A stretch of DNA of 32,284 bases from Syntrophobacterales bacterium. Its GTDB lineage: Bacteria > Desulfobacterota > Syntrophia > Syntrophales > UBA2210. Of the stretch, positions 25,663 through 32,284 are shown one piece after another. The notes under the pieces are model-generated. The model searched no databases. It had not been told where the DNA came from and saw nothing but the letters and a program-made list of their open reading frames with translations. How positions within the stretch are numbered: position 1 is the stretch's first letter; the number at the start of each line of letters is the position of its first letter. The stretch lies in NCBI GenBank assembly GCA_018433345.1, contig JAHDRK010000103.1, positions 1-32,284 of the forward strand. Reading direction: 5' to 3'. A program made the translations under genes and the position numbers.

Positions 25663-27210
25663 GTGAATGTCATGAGTCTAGCTTTGAGCTATGCAGCGAA
25701 AGGAGAGGAATATCCAGGATTAATTTTTGAAGGGGAATCATTTACTAACGAAGCTGTCAGCTCTGAAGCAAGGCGATTAGCAGAAGGGCTTAGAAACATA
25801 GGAGTTAATCCCGGCGATATCGTCGCAACAATTTTACCAAATTGCAAAGAAATATTAACAGTTTACGAAGGAGTACTACGTTGTGGAGGCGTATTGTTGC
25901 CGATCATCTTTGCCCTTACGGAGCCAGAAATTACGTACATATTAATGGATTCCGGAGCCGGATACATCATTACCAGCAGGGAACTTCTGGGCAAGATTAA
26001 CAAAACTCTTCGGCACAAGGCAAAAATTGTGGTGATCGATACGGAGGGTGCGACTGAAAACGATTTTATCGACTACCAATCGCTTATAGAAAACTGTCCG
26101 GATAGTGAAAACATTGCCGAGCGAACAGGCGATGACCTCGCAATGGTTATGTACACGTCAGGAACTACCGGCAAACCCAAAGGAGTCATGTTGACTCACG
26201 ACAATTTCTGCGCCTCTTTAGAATGCCCCTTTTACGATGCCTTTAATGCCGAAGGGGCTACCGTTCTTATCACCCTCCCCATGAATCATGTATTTGGACT
26301 GGCTATATGGCTGTATAGTTACTGGAAACACGGTGGGACATTGGTTCTTCACAAATGGTTTGACCCGGCAAAGGCATTGCAAGATATTGCAAGATTCAAA
26401 GTCACTTTAGTTCCGCTTGTTCCAACCATGCTTCTAAGAATTCTCGAAGAGACCGGCAAAGCCGTATACGATACAAGCTCCGTGCAGATCTGGTTTGTTG
26501 CCGGCGCTCCGTTTCCGCCTCATAAAATCAAAGAAGTCGAAGAGCGATTGGGCGGCATTTTTATTCATGATTATGGATTGACAGAAACGACAGGGGATCT
26601 TTGCTGTCAAGATCCCAACGGGATACGCAAGCCCGGATCAGTGGGTAAGCCTATGCCGGGGATGGAAGTTCGAATTGTTGACGATAACGGTAAAGAAGTA
26701 TCCCGTGGGGAATGGGGTGAGATTACCGTTAGAGGGTGGGGCGTTATGAAGGGTTATATAAATCGCCCTGAGGAAACGCATGAAGTCATAAGGGATGGAT
26801 TTTTATACACGGGTGATATTGGATATCTTGACGAAGACGGAGATTTGTTCATTACGGACCGCAAAAAAAACATGATCTTGCGGGGGGGAGAAAACATATA
26901 TCCGCTTGAAATTGAAAATGTCCTTCACAACATATCCGGCATAGCGGAAGCCGTCGTGTTCGGAATTCCTGATCCGGAGTATGGGGAAGAAGTCGTGGCG
27001 TGTGTTGTTTTGGATGAGGGGTGTTCAATAACGCAAGAGGCCATTGCTTCCGAATGCCTGAAATATATTCCAAGGTATAAGTGCCCCAAACAGATCGCCT
27101 TTGTCAAAGAACTGCCCAAAACTCAAACAGGGAAGTTTGACAAAAAAGTTCTTCTTGCAAACGCCGGTGTCCTGTTTGGTGCGAAGAGTTCCCAAGTAAC
27201 CCGGATGTAA
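25663..27210 (+). CDS. AMP-forming acyl-CoA synthetase/ligase
   Basis: This 515-residue adenylate-forming enzyme activates a carboxylic acid with ATP and links it to CoA. Visible motifs are the phosphate-binding loop YTSGTTGKPKG (164-174), YGLTETTG (304-311), TGD with Asp384, the hinge DRKKNMILRGGENIYPLEIE (399-418), and the C-terminal catalytic Lys491 in KTQTGKF. Length and motifs fit medium- or long-chain fatty-acid or aromatic-acid ligases; the substrate cannot be told. AAGGAGG precedes the GTG start at proper spacing; an ATG at 25672 is an alternative. It sits downstream of the saccharopine dehydrogenase-like gene, and the IS element begins 75 bases after its stop. Confidence 0.93.
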   Translation: MNVMSLALSYAAKGEEYPGLIFEGESFTNEAVSSEARRLAEGLRNIGVNPGDIVATILPNCKEILTVYEGVLRCGGVLLPIIFALTEPEITYILMDSGAGYIITSRELLGKINKTLRHKAKIVVIDTEGATENDFIDYQSLIENCPDSENIAERTGDDLAMVMYTSGTTGKPKGVMLTHDNFCASLECPFYDAFNAEGATVLITLPMNHVFGLAIWLYSYWKHGGTLVLHKWFDPAKALQDIARFKVTLVPLVPTMLLRILEETGKAVYDTSSVQIWFVAGAPFPPHKIKEVEERLGGIFIHDYGLTETTGDLCCQDPNGIRKPGSVGKPMPGMEVRIVDDNGKEVSRGEWGEITVRGWGVMKGYINRPEETHEVIRDGFLYTGDIGYLDEDGDLFITDRKKNMILRGGENIYPLEIENVLHNISGIAEAVVFGIPDPEYGEEVVACVVLDEGCSITQEAIASECLKYIPRYKCPKQIAFVKELPKTQTGKFDKKVLLANAGVLFGAKSSQVTRM

Positions 27211-27285
27211 CAGCTAAAAACCCCCTCCTTATTATAATTTTGCAGCGGTAGCGAGGTAGGGATTCATGGGGTGGTGTTCGGAACG

Positions 27286-27309
27286 TGTCAATGAAAATGA
27301 GACACTGCC
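27286..27309 (+). repeat. IS3 element left terminal inverted repeat
   Basis: This end begins TGTCAATG and contains TGAGACACT at 27298-27306. It matches the reverse complement of 28879-28902 at 18 of 24 positions. It lies just after the orfB stop. Confidence 0.82.
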
Positions 27310-27318
27310 ATCAACAAT

Positions 27319-28329
27319 TTAGTGTATCACCGACTCACTTTCATTCGGTGACGGTTTGTTAATCCAAACGGCCTTTGGCAATGCCATCGGCTTCGGAACC
27401 TTTCCCTTAAACCGATTCGGATATTTTTCAAAGGCCGCTTTCAACACCGTTTCACGCTCTTTGATAATCTGCTGAGCCCGTCCATAATGGACATCTTCCG
27501 GCGTCAGGTATCCAATACCGGAATGATAATGCTCCGTGTTATACCAAGTGAAAAATACCTGACAAAAGGACCTGGAATCTTGAAGACATCCGAACCGTCC
27601 AGGAAAATCAGGCCGATATTTCATGGTCTTAAACTGTGCTTCCGAATAGGGATTATCGTTGCTCACATACGGACGTGAATGACTCTTGGTAACCCCCAGA
27701 TCCGCCAGTAATAATGCTACCGGCTTCGATGTCATGCTGGGACCGCGATCGGCATGAATGATCAACTGATCCTGTTCAATACCCTGTTTCTCACTGCTCT
27801 GTTCGATCAGTTTTTTGGCCAGTGCAGATTTCTCACGGGTGGCTACCATCCAGCCAACAACATACCGGCTGAAGATATCAAGGATGACGTAGAGATAATA
27901 GTAGGTCCACTTCACCGGTCCCTTGAGCTTCGTTATGTCCCATGACCATACCCGATTGGGTGCTGTTGCCAGGAGCTCCGGCTTTTTATAGAAGGGATGG
28001 CGCAGTTGGTTTCTCCGTTCCCGCACTTCTCGATTCTCTTCCAGGATGCGGTACATGGTCCGTACCGAACACAGATAATGTCCGTCATCAAGCAGGGCCG
28101 CATAAACCTCGCGTGGCGCCTGATCGACAAACCGCTCGTCATGAAGGATATCCAGCACATCGCGTCGTTCGTTATCCGTCAGTGCTAACGGTGACACAGG
28201 ACGGCAGTGATCATGCGTCGAGGTTCTGTCTCTATCACGCCATCGGTAAAAGCTGGCTCGCGGAAGAGCCAGGGCATCTCAGGCGCTCTTTACCCCCACG
28301 TCTTTTGCTAATGATCCTGCCCTATTCAT
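27319..28329 (-). pseudogene. IS3-family transposase orfB, interrupted by an in-frame TGA
   Basis: The frame opens with an ATG at 28329 that overlaps the orfA stop (ATGA), as expected for coupled orfB translation. It would give 336 residues, but codon 17 (28281-28279) is TGA. The context KSA-stop-DALALPRASFYR suggests the ancestral codon was Cys, Trp or Arg. Downstream the frame is open for 292 codons from a GTG at 28197 and keeps the DDE integrase core: Asp in WSWDITK, Asp in IIHADRG, Glu in NPYSEAQFK, with 35 residues between the last two. A perfect 7-base hairpin (28253-28272) follows the TGA closely. It is probably a decayed copy; a truncated GTG-initiated protein or readthrough is possible. 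Confidence 0.78.
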
Positions 28330-28832
28330 GAGTTCTTCTCTCCGCTTTCCGCGAGAGGTATCTGCAGGATCTCGGATACTTTTTTTTGGACGTCGATAAT
28401 GGTTTCCGCCTGCTTGAGTTTCTTTTGCAATCGCTCATTTTCCCGTTCAAGTTCGGCGATACGACGGGCTGATGGGTCAGGCTCTTGTGCCTTGCGTCCT
28501 CTCTTCTTGGGAGACAGAGCTTCCAGCGTCCCATGCTCCCACTGGCGTCTCCACGTAACCAGATTGGATGAATACAGGCCTTCTCGACGCAACAGGGCAC
28601 CAATCTGACCGTGTTCCCTGCACCGTTCCGCTTCAGTGAGAATCCGAAGCTTATATGCTGCCGTGAATCGGCGGCGAACCCCTTTCTCTCGAACCTCGGG
28701 ATCGGGAATGGCACTGATAGCCTGAACGTTTTCTGTCTTGTAGATGGAGGAAATTCCAGTCGCCCTACGGACTCCTTCCATTTCCTCCATCCTGTTGCTA
28801 ATCCGAGCTTCCATATGTTCTTTCTCTAACAT
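28326..28832 (-). CDS. IS3-family transposase orfA
   Basis: This 168-residue DNA-binding subunit of the transposase has a basic helix-turn-helix region in RRRFTAAYKLRILTEAERC through LLRREGLYSSNLVTWRRQW (about 53-95). A coiled-coil or leucine-zipper segment follows (ARRIAELERENERLQKKLKQ, about 122-141), used for multimerisation with OrfB. GGAGG precedes the ATG. Its TGA overlaps the orfB ATG, so the element appears to use start-stop coupling rather than an A-rich frameshift site. Confidence 0.9.
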   Translation of the reverse strand: MLEKEHMEARISNRMEEMEGVRRATGISSIYKTENVQAISAIPDPEVREKGVRRRFTAAYKLRILTEAERCREHGQIGALLRREGLYSSNLVTWRRQWEHGTLEALSPKKRGRKAQEPDPSARRIAELERENERLQKKLKQAETIIDVQKKVSEILQIPLAESGEKNS

Positions 28833-28878
28833 CTTGCTTCTCCTCCCCCACCCTCTATATACTCTAATTTATGGGTTG

Positions 28879-28902
28879 GGAAGTGTCTCACTTATACTGG
28901 CA
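28879..28902 (-). repeat. IS3 element right terminal inverted repeat
   Basis: This is the reverse-complement partner of the left end, with AGTGTCTCA at 28882-28890 and outer end TGGCA. A TATACT within it (28893-28898) could act as an outward -10 box toward the MFS gene, but no good -35 box accompanies it. Confidence 0.82.
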
Positions 28903-28978
28903 CAGAGGGGTTTTTTGTATACGAACTTACATAACCGTACGTGTTGTTTACGTATGTAGTCTCTCAGGAGCTAATAAA

Positions 28979-30274
28979 ATGCCTTTAACAACAAGAATAA
29001 ATGCTTTGAAAGAAGAAAAAATGACTCAGATCAGATGGCAAATACCTGTAGTCCTCATGATCTCGATACTGGTTTCTTATTTTGATCGGATGAATATTTC
29101 TTTTGCTCTTCCCATGATAGCTAAAGATTATGGTTGGACAGTAGCTGAAACAGGAAAGTACGGTGGTTTACTGATGAGTGTATTTTTTGTGGGGTACGGT
29201 ATTTCCACGATATTTATGAGTCCGATAGGTGAGAGGTTCGGGGCGAAGAAAAGTATAATTGCCGTGGTTATTCTCTTCTCACTAGTGACCTGTCTCCAGG
29301 CTCCTGTCGGAATGATGCTGACATTATTTGTGGCAGTTCGTGTTTTGCTTGGGCTGGTTTCCGGAATTCATGGCCCGATGAATGGTGTTCTGACTGAAAG
29401 ATGGTTTCCAATAAATGAACGTTCCAGAGCCAACAGCATCTGGTTTTGTGGAATTTTTGCGGCCATGATATTGGCGCCCCTCGTGGTTGTACCTTTGTGC
29501 GAATTTCTTGGGTGGAAAATGATGTTTGTAGTTATTGGACTAGGCGGCATGATCATTACCGTGCCGTTACTAAAATTCTTTGTCTATGAAGAGCCGGAAG
29601 ATCATCCTAAAATTTCAGTGTCCGAGATAGATTACATTCAAAAGGGACGGATAGTTGATACTGAAAAGGAAACCGCTCTCAGTTTGATGAGCACTGTTAA
29701 AGTCCTAGGGCGTCAGAGAATATTCTGGTTGGTTATCGCTATAGGAATAATAAATAACATGATTGCTTTTGGCCTTGTAAGCTGGATGCCGACATTTTTT
29801 ACAGAAGGACGAAAATTGGAGTTCAGCAATTTAGTTTATGCGACTTCAGTGCCGTACATTCTAAGCATTGTGGGGGCTCTCACGTGGGCGTACCTTGGAG
29901 ACAAAACAAACAAAAGAGGGTTCTTGTCAAGTCTTGCCTTTTTAGGCTCCGGAATAATGATATGCTTAGCCGCTTCCACCTCTTTCATTCCGCTGATCAT
30001 CTTCTACTTTGCCGCCATGATATTTTTTAGTGCTGCTTATAACGCCAATGAAATCGCTTTTGTTCAGCGGATTGTTCCCAGCGAAAGAACAGGTACCGGT
30101 ATCGGAATTTATCTCGGGCTTTCAATGATGCTGGGAGGCGGATTGGGACCAATTCTGGTAGGTGGTGCCGTTTCTATCTCGGGAAGTTATAGTTATGGGA
30201 TTGGGTCTCTTTCTGTACTCTGCTTCGGATGCTCGTTTCTGGCATTCTTTCTCGGACGCAAGCTGGCATATTGA
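28979..30274 (+). CDS. MFS transporter (anion:cation symporter-like)
   Basis: This 431-residue permease has about twelve hydrophobic segments. The first (after MTQIRW, about 18-35) is followed by YFDRMNISFALPMIAKDYGW, and the loop 2-3 major-facilitator motif appears as GERFGAKKS. The style fits the ACS family, which imports organic anions. CAGGAG lies seven bases before the ATG at 28979. The frame remains open upstream to 28871 inside the IS element, but that extension (MGWEVSHLYWH...) is not credible. It probably imports the substrate of the dehydrogenase/ligase cluster upstream. The IS element now separates it from the sigma-54 promoter. Confidence 0.92.
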   Translation: MPLTTRINALKEEKMTQIRWQIPVVLMISILVSYFDRMNISFALPMIAKDYGWTVAETGKYGGLLMSVFFVGYGISTIFMSPIGERFGAKKSIIAVVILFSLVTCLQAPVGMMLTLFVAVRVLLGLVSGIHGPMNGVLTERWFPINERSRANSIWFCGIFAAMILAPLVVVPLCEFLGWKMMFVVIGLGGMIITVPLLKFFVYEEPEDHPKISVSEIDYIQKGRIVDTEKETALSLMSTVKVLGRQRIFWLVIAIGIINNMIAFGLVSWMPTFFTEGRKLEFSNLVYATSVPYILSIVGALTWAYLGDKTNKRGFLSSLAFLGSGIMICLAASTSFIPLIIFYFAAMIFFSAAYNANEIAFVQRIVPSERTGTGIGIYLGLSMMLGGGLGPILVGGAVSISGSYSYGIGSLSVLCFGCSFLAFFLGRKLAY

Positions 30275-30343
30275 AATGCCCGGTTATTTATATGGTATGC
30301 TGCTGGACGCCTTCGATTTCCCAAACCTTTGGCAGGGCCTCCT

Positions 30344-30568
30344 TCAACTTATGTCCAAAAGTCGTGTTGAATTAAAAAACTCCGTGCCGTCCATGTAATA
30401 CAGGTAGCTATTTTCAACCTTGCCAGGAAAAAGCGAGCGGTATGAGCGGTCGTACGTGGTGCCGCCGTCATCGTTATCGATGTCGCTCAATTTTACCAAG
30501 TGGTGACACAAATCGATCATCTGGGGAAGCTTACGGATAGATTGTTTTATGGGAGCGAGCTGAGTCAC
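30344..30568 (-). CDS. Small hypothetical protein, possibly frameshifted near its C-terminus
   Basis: This 74-codon frame starts with a GTG that overlaps the stop of the upstream small ORF (GTGA), which suggests real coupled translation. It begins MTQLAPIKQSIRKLPQMIDL and has an acidic middle (SDIDNDDGGTTYD). No known domain is recognised. After a six-T run (minus strand, around FFN), another frame continues with coding-like residues ALPKVWEIEGVQQHTI, ending at a TAA at 30288. The annotated stop may therefore result from a frameshift, and the original protein may have been about 95-100 residues. I am unsure whether this is a functional gene. Confidence 0.42.
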   Translation of the reverse strand: MTQLAPIKQSIRKLPQMIDLCHHLVKLSDIDNDDGGTTYDRSYRSLFPGKVENSYLYYMDGTEFFNSTRLLDIS

Positions 30569-30792
30569 GTCTTATCTCCCCCGTTTACTCGATAGAAACA
30601 AGTCGGGGCCTGCGAGCGCAGGGGGCAGAAAGCCGCCTTGCAATGCAGGCCGGCGCCGGCCTTACCTTTGATTACCTTTCGTTGCCGGTTTTCCACCCAG
30701 GCGCGGGCCTCTTCTTCCGTATCCGCATGGCCGGCGCTTCGGATCAGTTCCCCCCGGCAATGTACAAATCTATAGCAGAGCTCATACTTCAT
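30565..30792 (-). CDS. Small hypothetical protein with several cysteines
   Basis: This 75-codon frame from the ATG at 30792 (an upstream start at 30831 adds 13 residues) gives MKYELCYRFVHCRGELIRSA, then EEEARAWVENRQRKVIKG and a Cys-containing tail (HCKAAFCPLRSQAPTC). No family is recognised. The stop overlaps the next small ORF by four bases, and both lie on the same strand as the downstream-facing dehydrogenase genes. No strong ribosome binding site was seen, so existence as a gene is only moderately supported. Confidence 0.42.
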   Translation of the reverse strand: MKYELCYRFVHCRGELIRSAGHADTEEEARAWVENRQRKVIKGKAGAGLHCKAAFCPLRSQAPTCFYRVNGGDKT

Positions 30793-30964
30793 AATGATCC
30801 GAGTATTGAAGGTTTCGAAGGCGGCGGGCAAGGCCGGGAAATGAGATTTTCCGCTGAATGGGTTCGACTATCCATGATGATTGCCCTTTCGGACCTTTTT
30901 TGATTTTGTTGCCCGGCCGTCCCAATATTCAATTCCGCCGAAAGCCCGTCCGTGGGCGGGGAGA

Positions 30965-31981
30965 TTAAAACTCTTCCCCGATTTGCAGCAACGCCTTGAT
31001 CGCCTGGCCCGTATCGATGCGGGTCTGATATAGCTCCGGAAGCCTCTCAAGCGGCGCGTAATCGGTGATTAGGGGATGGGCGTCTATCAGGCCCTCCGCC
31101 ATCCAGTTCAGGCATTCGATATTCTCCTCGTGGGTGTTGGACATGGAGGCCGCCATTTTGATTTCCTTTAGATTCATCTTGTAGGGTTCGGGAACGGTGA
31201 AAGGCTGGAAGATCATGCTGATGATGCAAACCTGTCCACCGATTCCCGCCAGGTCGATGGCACGCCCGATATTGTCTACGACGCCGGAACATTCAAAGAT
31301 CCGTTCGAAGGAACCGCCGGAAAAGGCGGCAATCTCTTCGTTGGCCGCCTGGGGATGAAGGGCGTGATCGGCGCCGTAAGCAAGGGCTATGTCCCTTTTT
31401 GCATCAATCGGTTCCACCGCGACTATGGGATAATGCCCCAGGATTTTGAGCAACCTGACGGCACACAAACCTATGGGGCCGCCGCCCATGACAAGTGCCG
31501 AACCCGGGTCCCCTTCCGTCTGCCTGATTCCGTGCAGGGCAGCGGCAAATGTCTCTGCCAGGGCCGCATTCTTTGAATCAACGCCATCGGGGATAGGAAT
31601 GAGCATTCCGGGGAACACCTTTACATATTCGGCAAAACCGCCGTTGAGATCGCCTATGCCCGCCGTTCGTCTGTTCATGGTGCACATGTGGGGTTTCCCC
31701 TTTAGGCAGTTGGGACATTCCCCGCAGAATGTGGGACGGATGCATACCTTGGTGCCCAAGTCAGGCCCCTTCGCACCAGCACCCTTTTCCACCACCACTC
31801 CGCTGATCTCGTGACCGAGGATGTAGCCGTCCGGAACGAGTCCGATTTTTACCAGTGAATGATCAGAGCCGCAAAATCCGGTGTCGGCAACCTTCACCAA
31901 CACCTCCCCGTCATTTACTTCATAATCAGGTACATCTTGGTAAACCAGCCCCTTGCCGCTCCTAAAGACAACCGCCTTCAT
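30965..31981 (-). CDS. Zinc-dependent medium-chain alcohol/polyol dehydrogenase
   Basis: This 338-residue MDR-superfamily enzyme oxidises an alcohol or polyol with NAD(P). Catalytic zinc ligands are visible in GFCGSDH (Cys37) and GHE (His57, Glu58). The structural zinc site is CGECPNCLKGKPHMC (Cys86, 89, 92, 100), and the Rossmann motif is GGGPIGLCAVRLL (about 166-178). GGAGG lies five bases before the ATG at 31981, so I prefer it to an upstream start at 32050 inside the neighbouring gene. It begins one base after the TPP-enzyme stop, indicating co-transcription. Substrate unknown; sorbitol- or butanediol-type dehydrogenases are similar. Confidence 0.91.
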   Translation of the reverse strand: MKAVVFRSGKGLVYQDVPDYEVNDGEVLVKVADTGFCGSDHSLVKIGLVPDGYILGHEISGVVVEKGAGAKGPDLGTKVCIRPTFCGECPNCLKGKPHMCTMNRRTAGIGDLNGGFAEYVKVFPGMLIPIPDGVDSKNAALAETFAAALHGIRQTEGDPGSALVMGGGPIGLCAVRLLKILGHYPIVAVEPIDAKRDIALAYGADHALHPQAANEEIAAFSGGSFERIFECSGVVDNIGRAIDLAGIGGQVCIISMIFQPFTVPEPYKMNLKEIKMAASMSNTHEENIECLNWMAEGLIDAHPLITDYAPLERLPELYQTRIDTGQAIKALLQIGEEF

Positions 31982-31982
31982 T

Positions 31983-32284
31983 TTACCTCCAATTTCGATA
32001 ATCCAGATGTTGGTATTTCTTGAGATAGCGGACCGGAAGCGCCAGGGCATCCTTGCGGAACGGGGGAGCCAACATCATGCCGTCCACGCAGAACTCCAGG
32101 ACAGTGGGTTTGCGGCTTTTTATGCATGTATCGAAGGCCTCGGCAATATCCTGCGGCCTCTCGACCCTGACACCCTCTGCGCCCATGGCCTTGGCGACCG
32201 GTACGAAGCTCTTCGGGGTAGGGATATCCACTCCGTAAAAGCGACTGTTATAAAAGTCTATCTGGTTCTTTGCTTCCGCCCCCC
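31983..32284 (-). CDS. Thiamine-diphosphate-dependent enzyme, C-terminal part (partial)
   Basis: The frame runs through the window edge, so only about 100 C-terminal residues are present. [20 protein letters not shown] followed by [20 protein letters not shown] and [10 protein letters not shown] is the typical end of the pyrimidine-binding domain in acetolactate synthase-like enzymes. Such enzymes decarboxylate 2-oxo acids or make C-C bonds. It is followed after one base by the zinc dehydrogenase, so the pair may form or use an aldehyde or hydroxyketone. Specificity cannot be read from this fragment. Confidence 0.85.
   Translation of the reverse strand, partial: GAEAKNQIDFYNSRFYGVDIPTPKSFVPVAKAMGAEGVRVERPQDIAEAFDTCIKSRKPTVLEFCVDGMMLAPPFRKDALALPVRYLKKYQHLDYRNWR

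Larger units (their letters stand above)
27286..28902 (-). mobile_element. IS3-family insertion sequence
   Basis: This 1617-bp element has two transposase frames on the minus strand and imperfect terminal inverted repeats, 18 of 24 positions matching, with outer ends TGTCA (27286) and TGGCA (28902). The shared inner core is TGAGACACT/AGTGTCTCA. orfA (HTH plus leucine zipper) and orfB (DDE catalytic domain, D-35-E spacing) define the IS3 family. No obvious 3-5-base target duplication flanks it (AACG left, CAGA right), suggesting an older insertion or later rearrangement. It lies between the ligase and the MFS gene. Because orfB carries an in-frame stop, this copy may be immobile. Confidence 0.9.

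Noticed and set aside
28253-28281. Selenocysteine codon in the IS3 transposase
   Set aside because: A hairpin does follow the TGA, but the distance to its loop (13 bases) is shorter than usual for bacterial SECIS elements, the loop does not begin with G, and transposases are not a known selenoprotein family.
28898-28913. Possible sigma-54 promoter before the MFS gene (TGGCAC at 28898)
   Set aside because: The -24 half matches but the -12 position is TT instead of GC, so the essential second element is missing.
30940-30962. Possible terminator stem downstream of the zinc dehydrogenase
   Set aside because: A short GC stem with a mismatch is present, but its loop is very small and only a three-base T-run follows on the minus strand.
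1-32284. CRISPR arrays, tRNA or rRNA genes
   Set aside because: No regularly spaced direct repeats, tRNA cloverleaf or rRNA sequence was recognised on reading both strands; a tRNA or CRISPR scan was not possible here.

Overview
The window looks like a chromosomal segment of a Gram-negative bacterium, most likely a deltaproteobacterium (Desulfobacterota, perhaps Syntrophia-like). The lineage is inferred from gene order and protein style: lolCE-lolD-bamA-skp-lpxD-lpxA, then a Gfo/Idh/MocA oxidoreductase, then lpxB-msbA-lpxK, followed by PAS/sigma-54 regulators and a CoA-ligase catabolic cluster. No rRNA, tRNA or CRISPR array was seen.

Region 1 (284-2455, minus strand) is a three-gene operon: a membrane TPM-domain protein with a glycine-rich tail, a small nucleotidyltransferase, and LemA. 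A 380-base divergent intergenic region separates it from lysS.

Region 2 (2837-19641, plus strand) is a dense envelope-biogenesis block. After lysS come the lipoprotein-release transporter (LolC/E-type permease and LolD), BamA with an extra N-terminal domain, the periplasmic chaperone Skp, lipid A synthesis and export (LpxD, LpxA, oxidoreductase, LpxB, MsbA, LpxK), heptose and core assembly (WaaF, GmhB, WaaC), and a Trm112-type zinc-ribbon protein. Several junctions overlap by 4-11 bases, which implies coupled translation. The usual fabZ, lpxI or lpxH, and waaA are absent from the cluster. Region 2b (19787-22116) adds an exported DUF151 protein and a two-HKD phospholipase D/cardiolipin synthase-like protein, separated by a G-rich degenerate tandem repeat and a possible REP-like element.

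Region 3 (22336-30274) is visibly more AT-rich and reads as an accessory catabolic island. A PAS-PAS-AAA+-Fis sigma-54 activator (minus strand) diverges from a saccharopine-dehydrogenase-like oxidoreductase and an AMP-forming acyl-CoA ligase. The intergenic region holds a perfect 8-2-8 palindrome (candidate activator site) and a correctly spaced -24/-12 promoter. An IS3-family element (27286-28902) with recognisable terminal inverted repeats lies between the ligase and an MFS transporter. Its orfB carries an in-frame TGA at codon 17.

Region 4 (30288-32284, minus strand) has two small overlapping hypothetical ORFs, a zinc-dependent medium-chain dehydrogenase, and the C-terminal end of a thiamine-diphosphate enzyme that runs off the window. 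The most notable items are the complete sigma-54 control region with an unidentified catabolic cluster, the extended BamA, the oxidoreductase in a reduced lpx cluster, and the nucleotidyltransferase inside a LemA/TPM operon.
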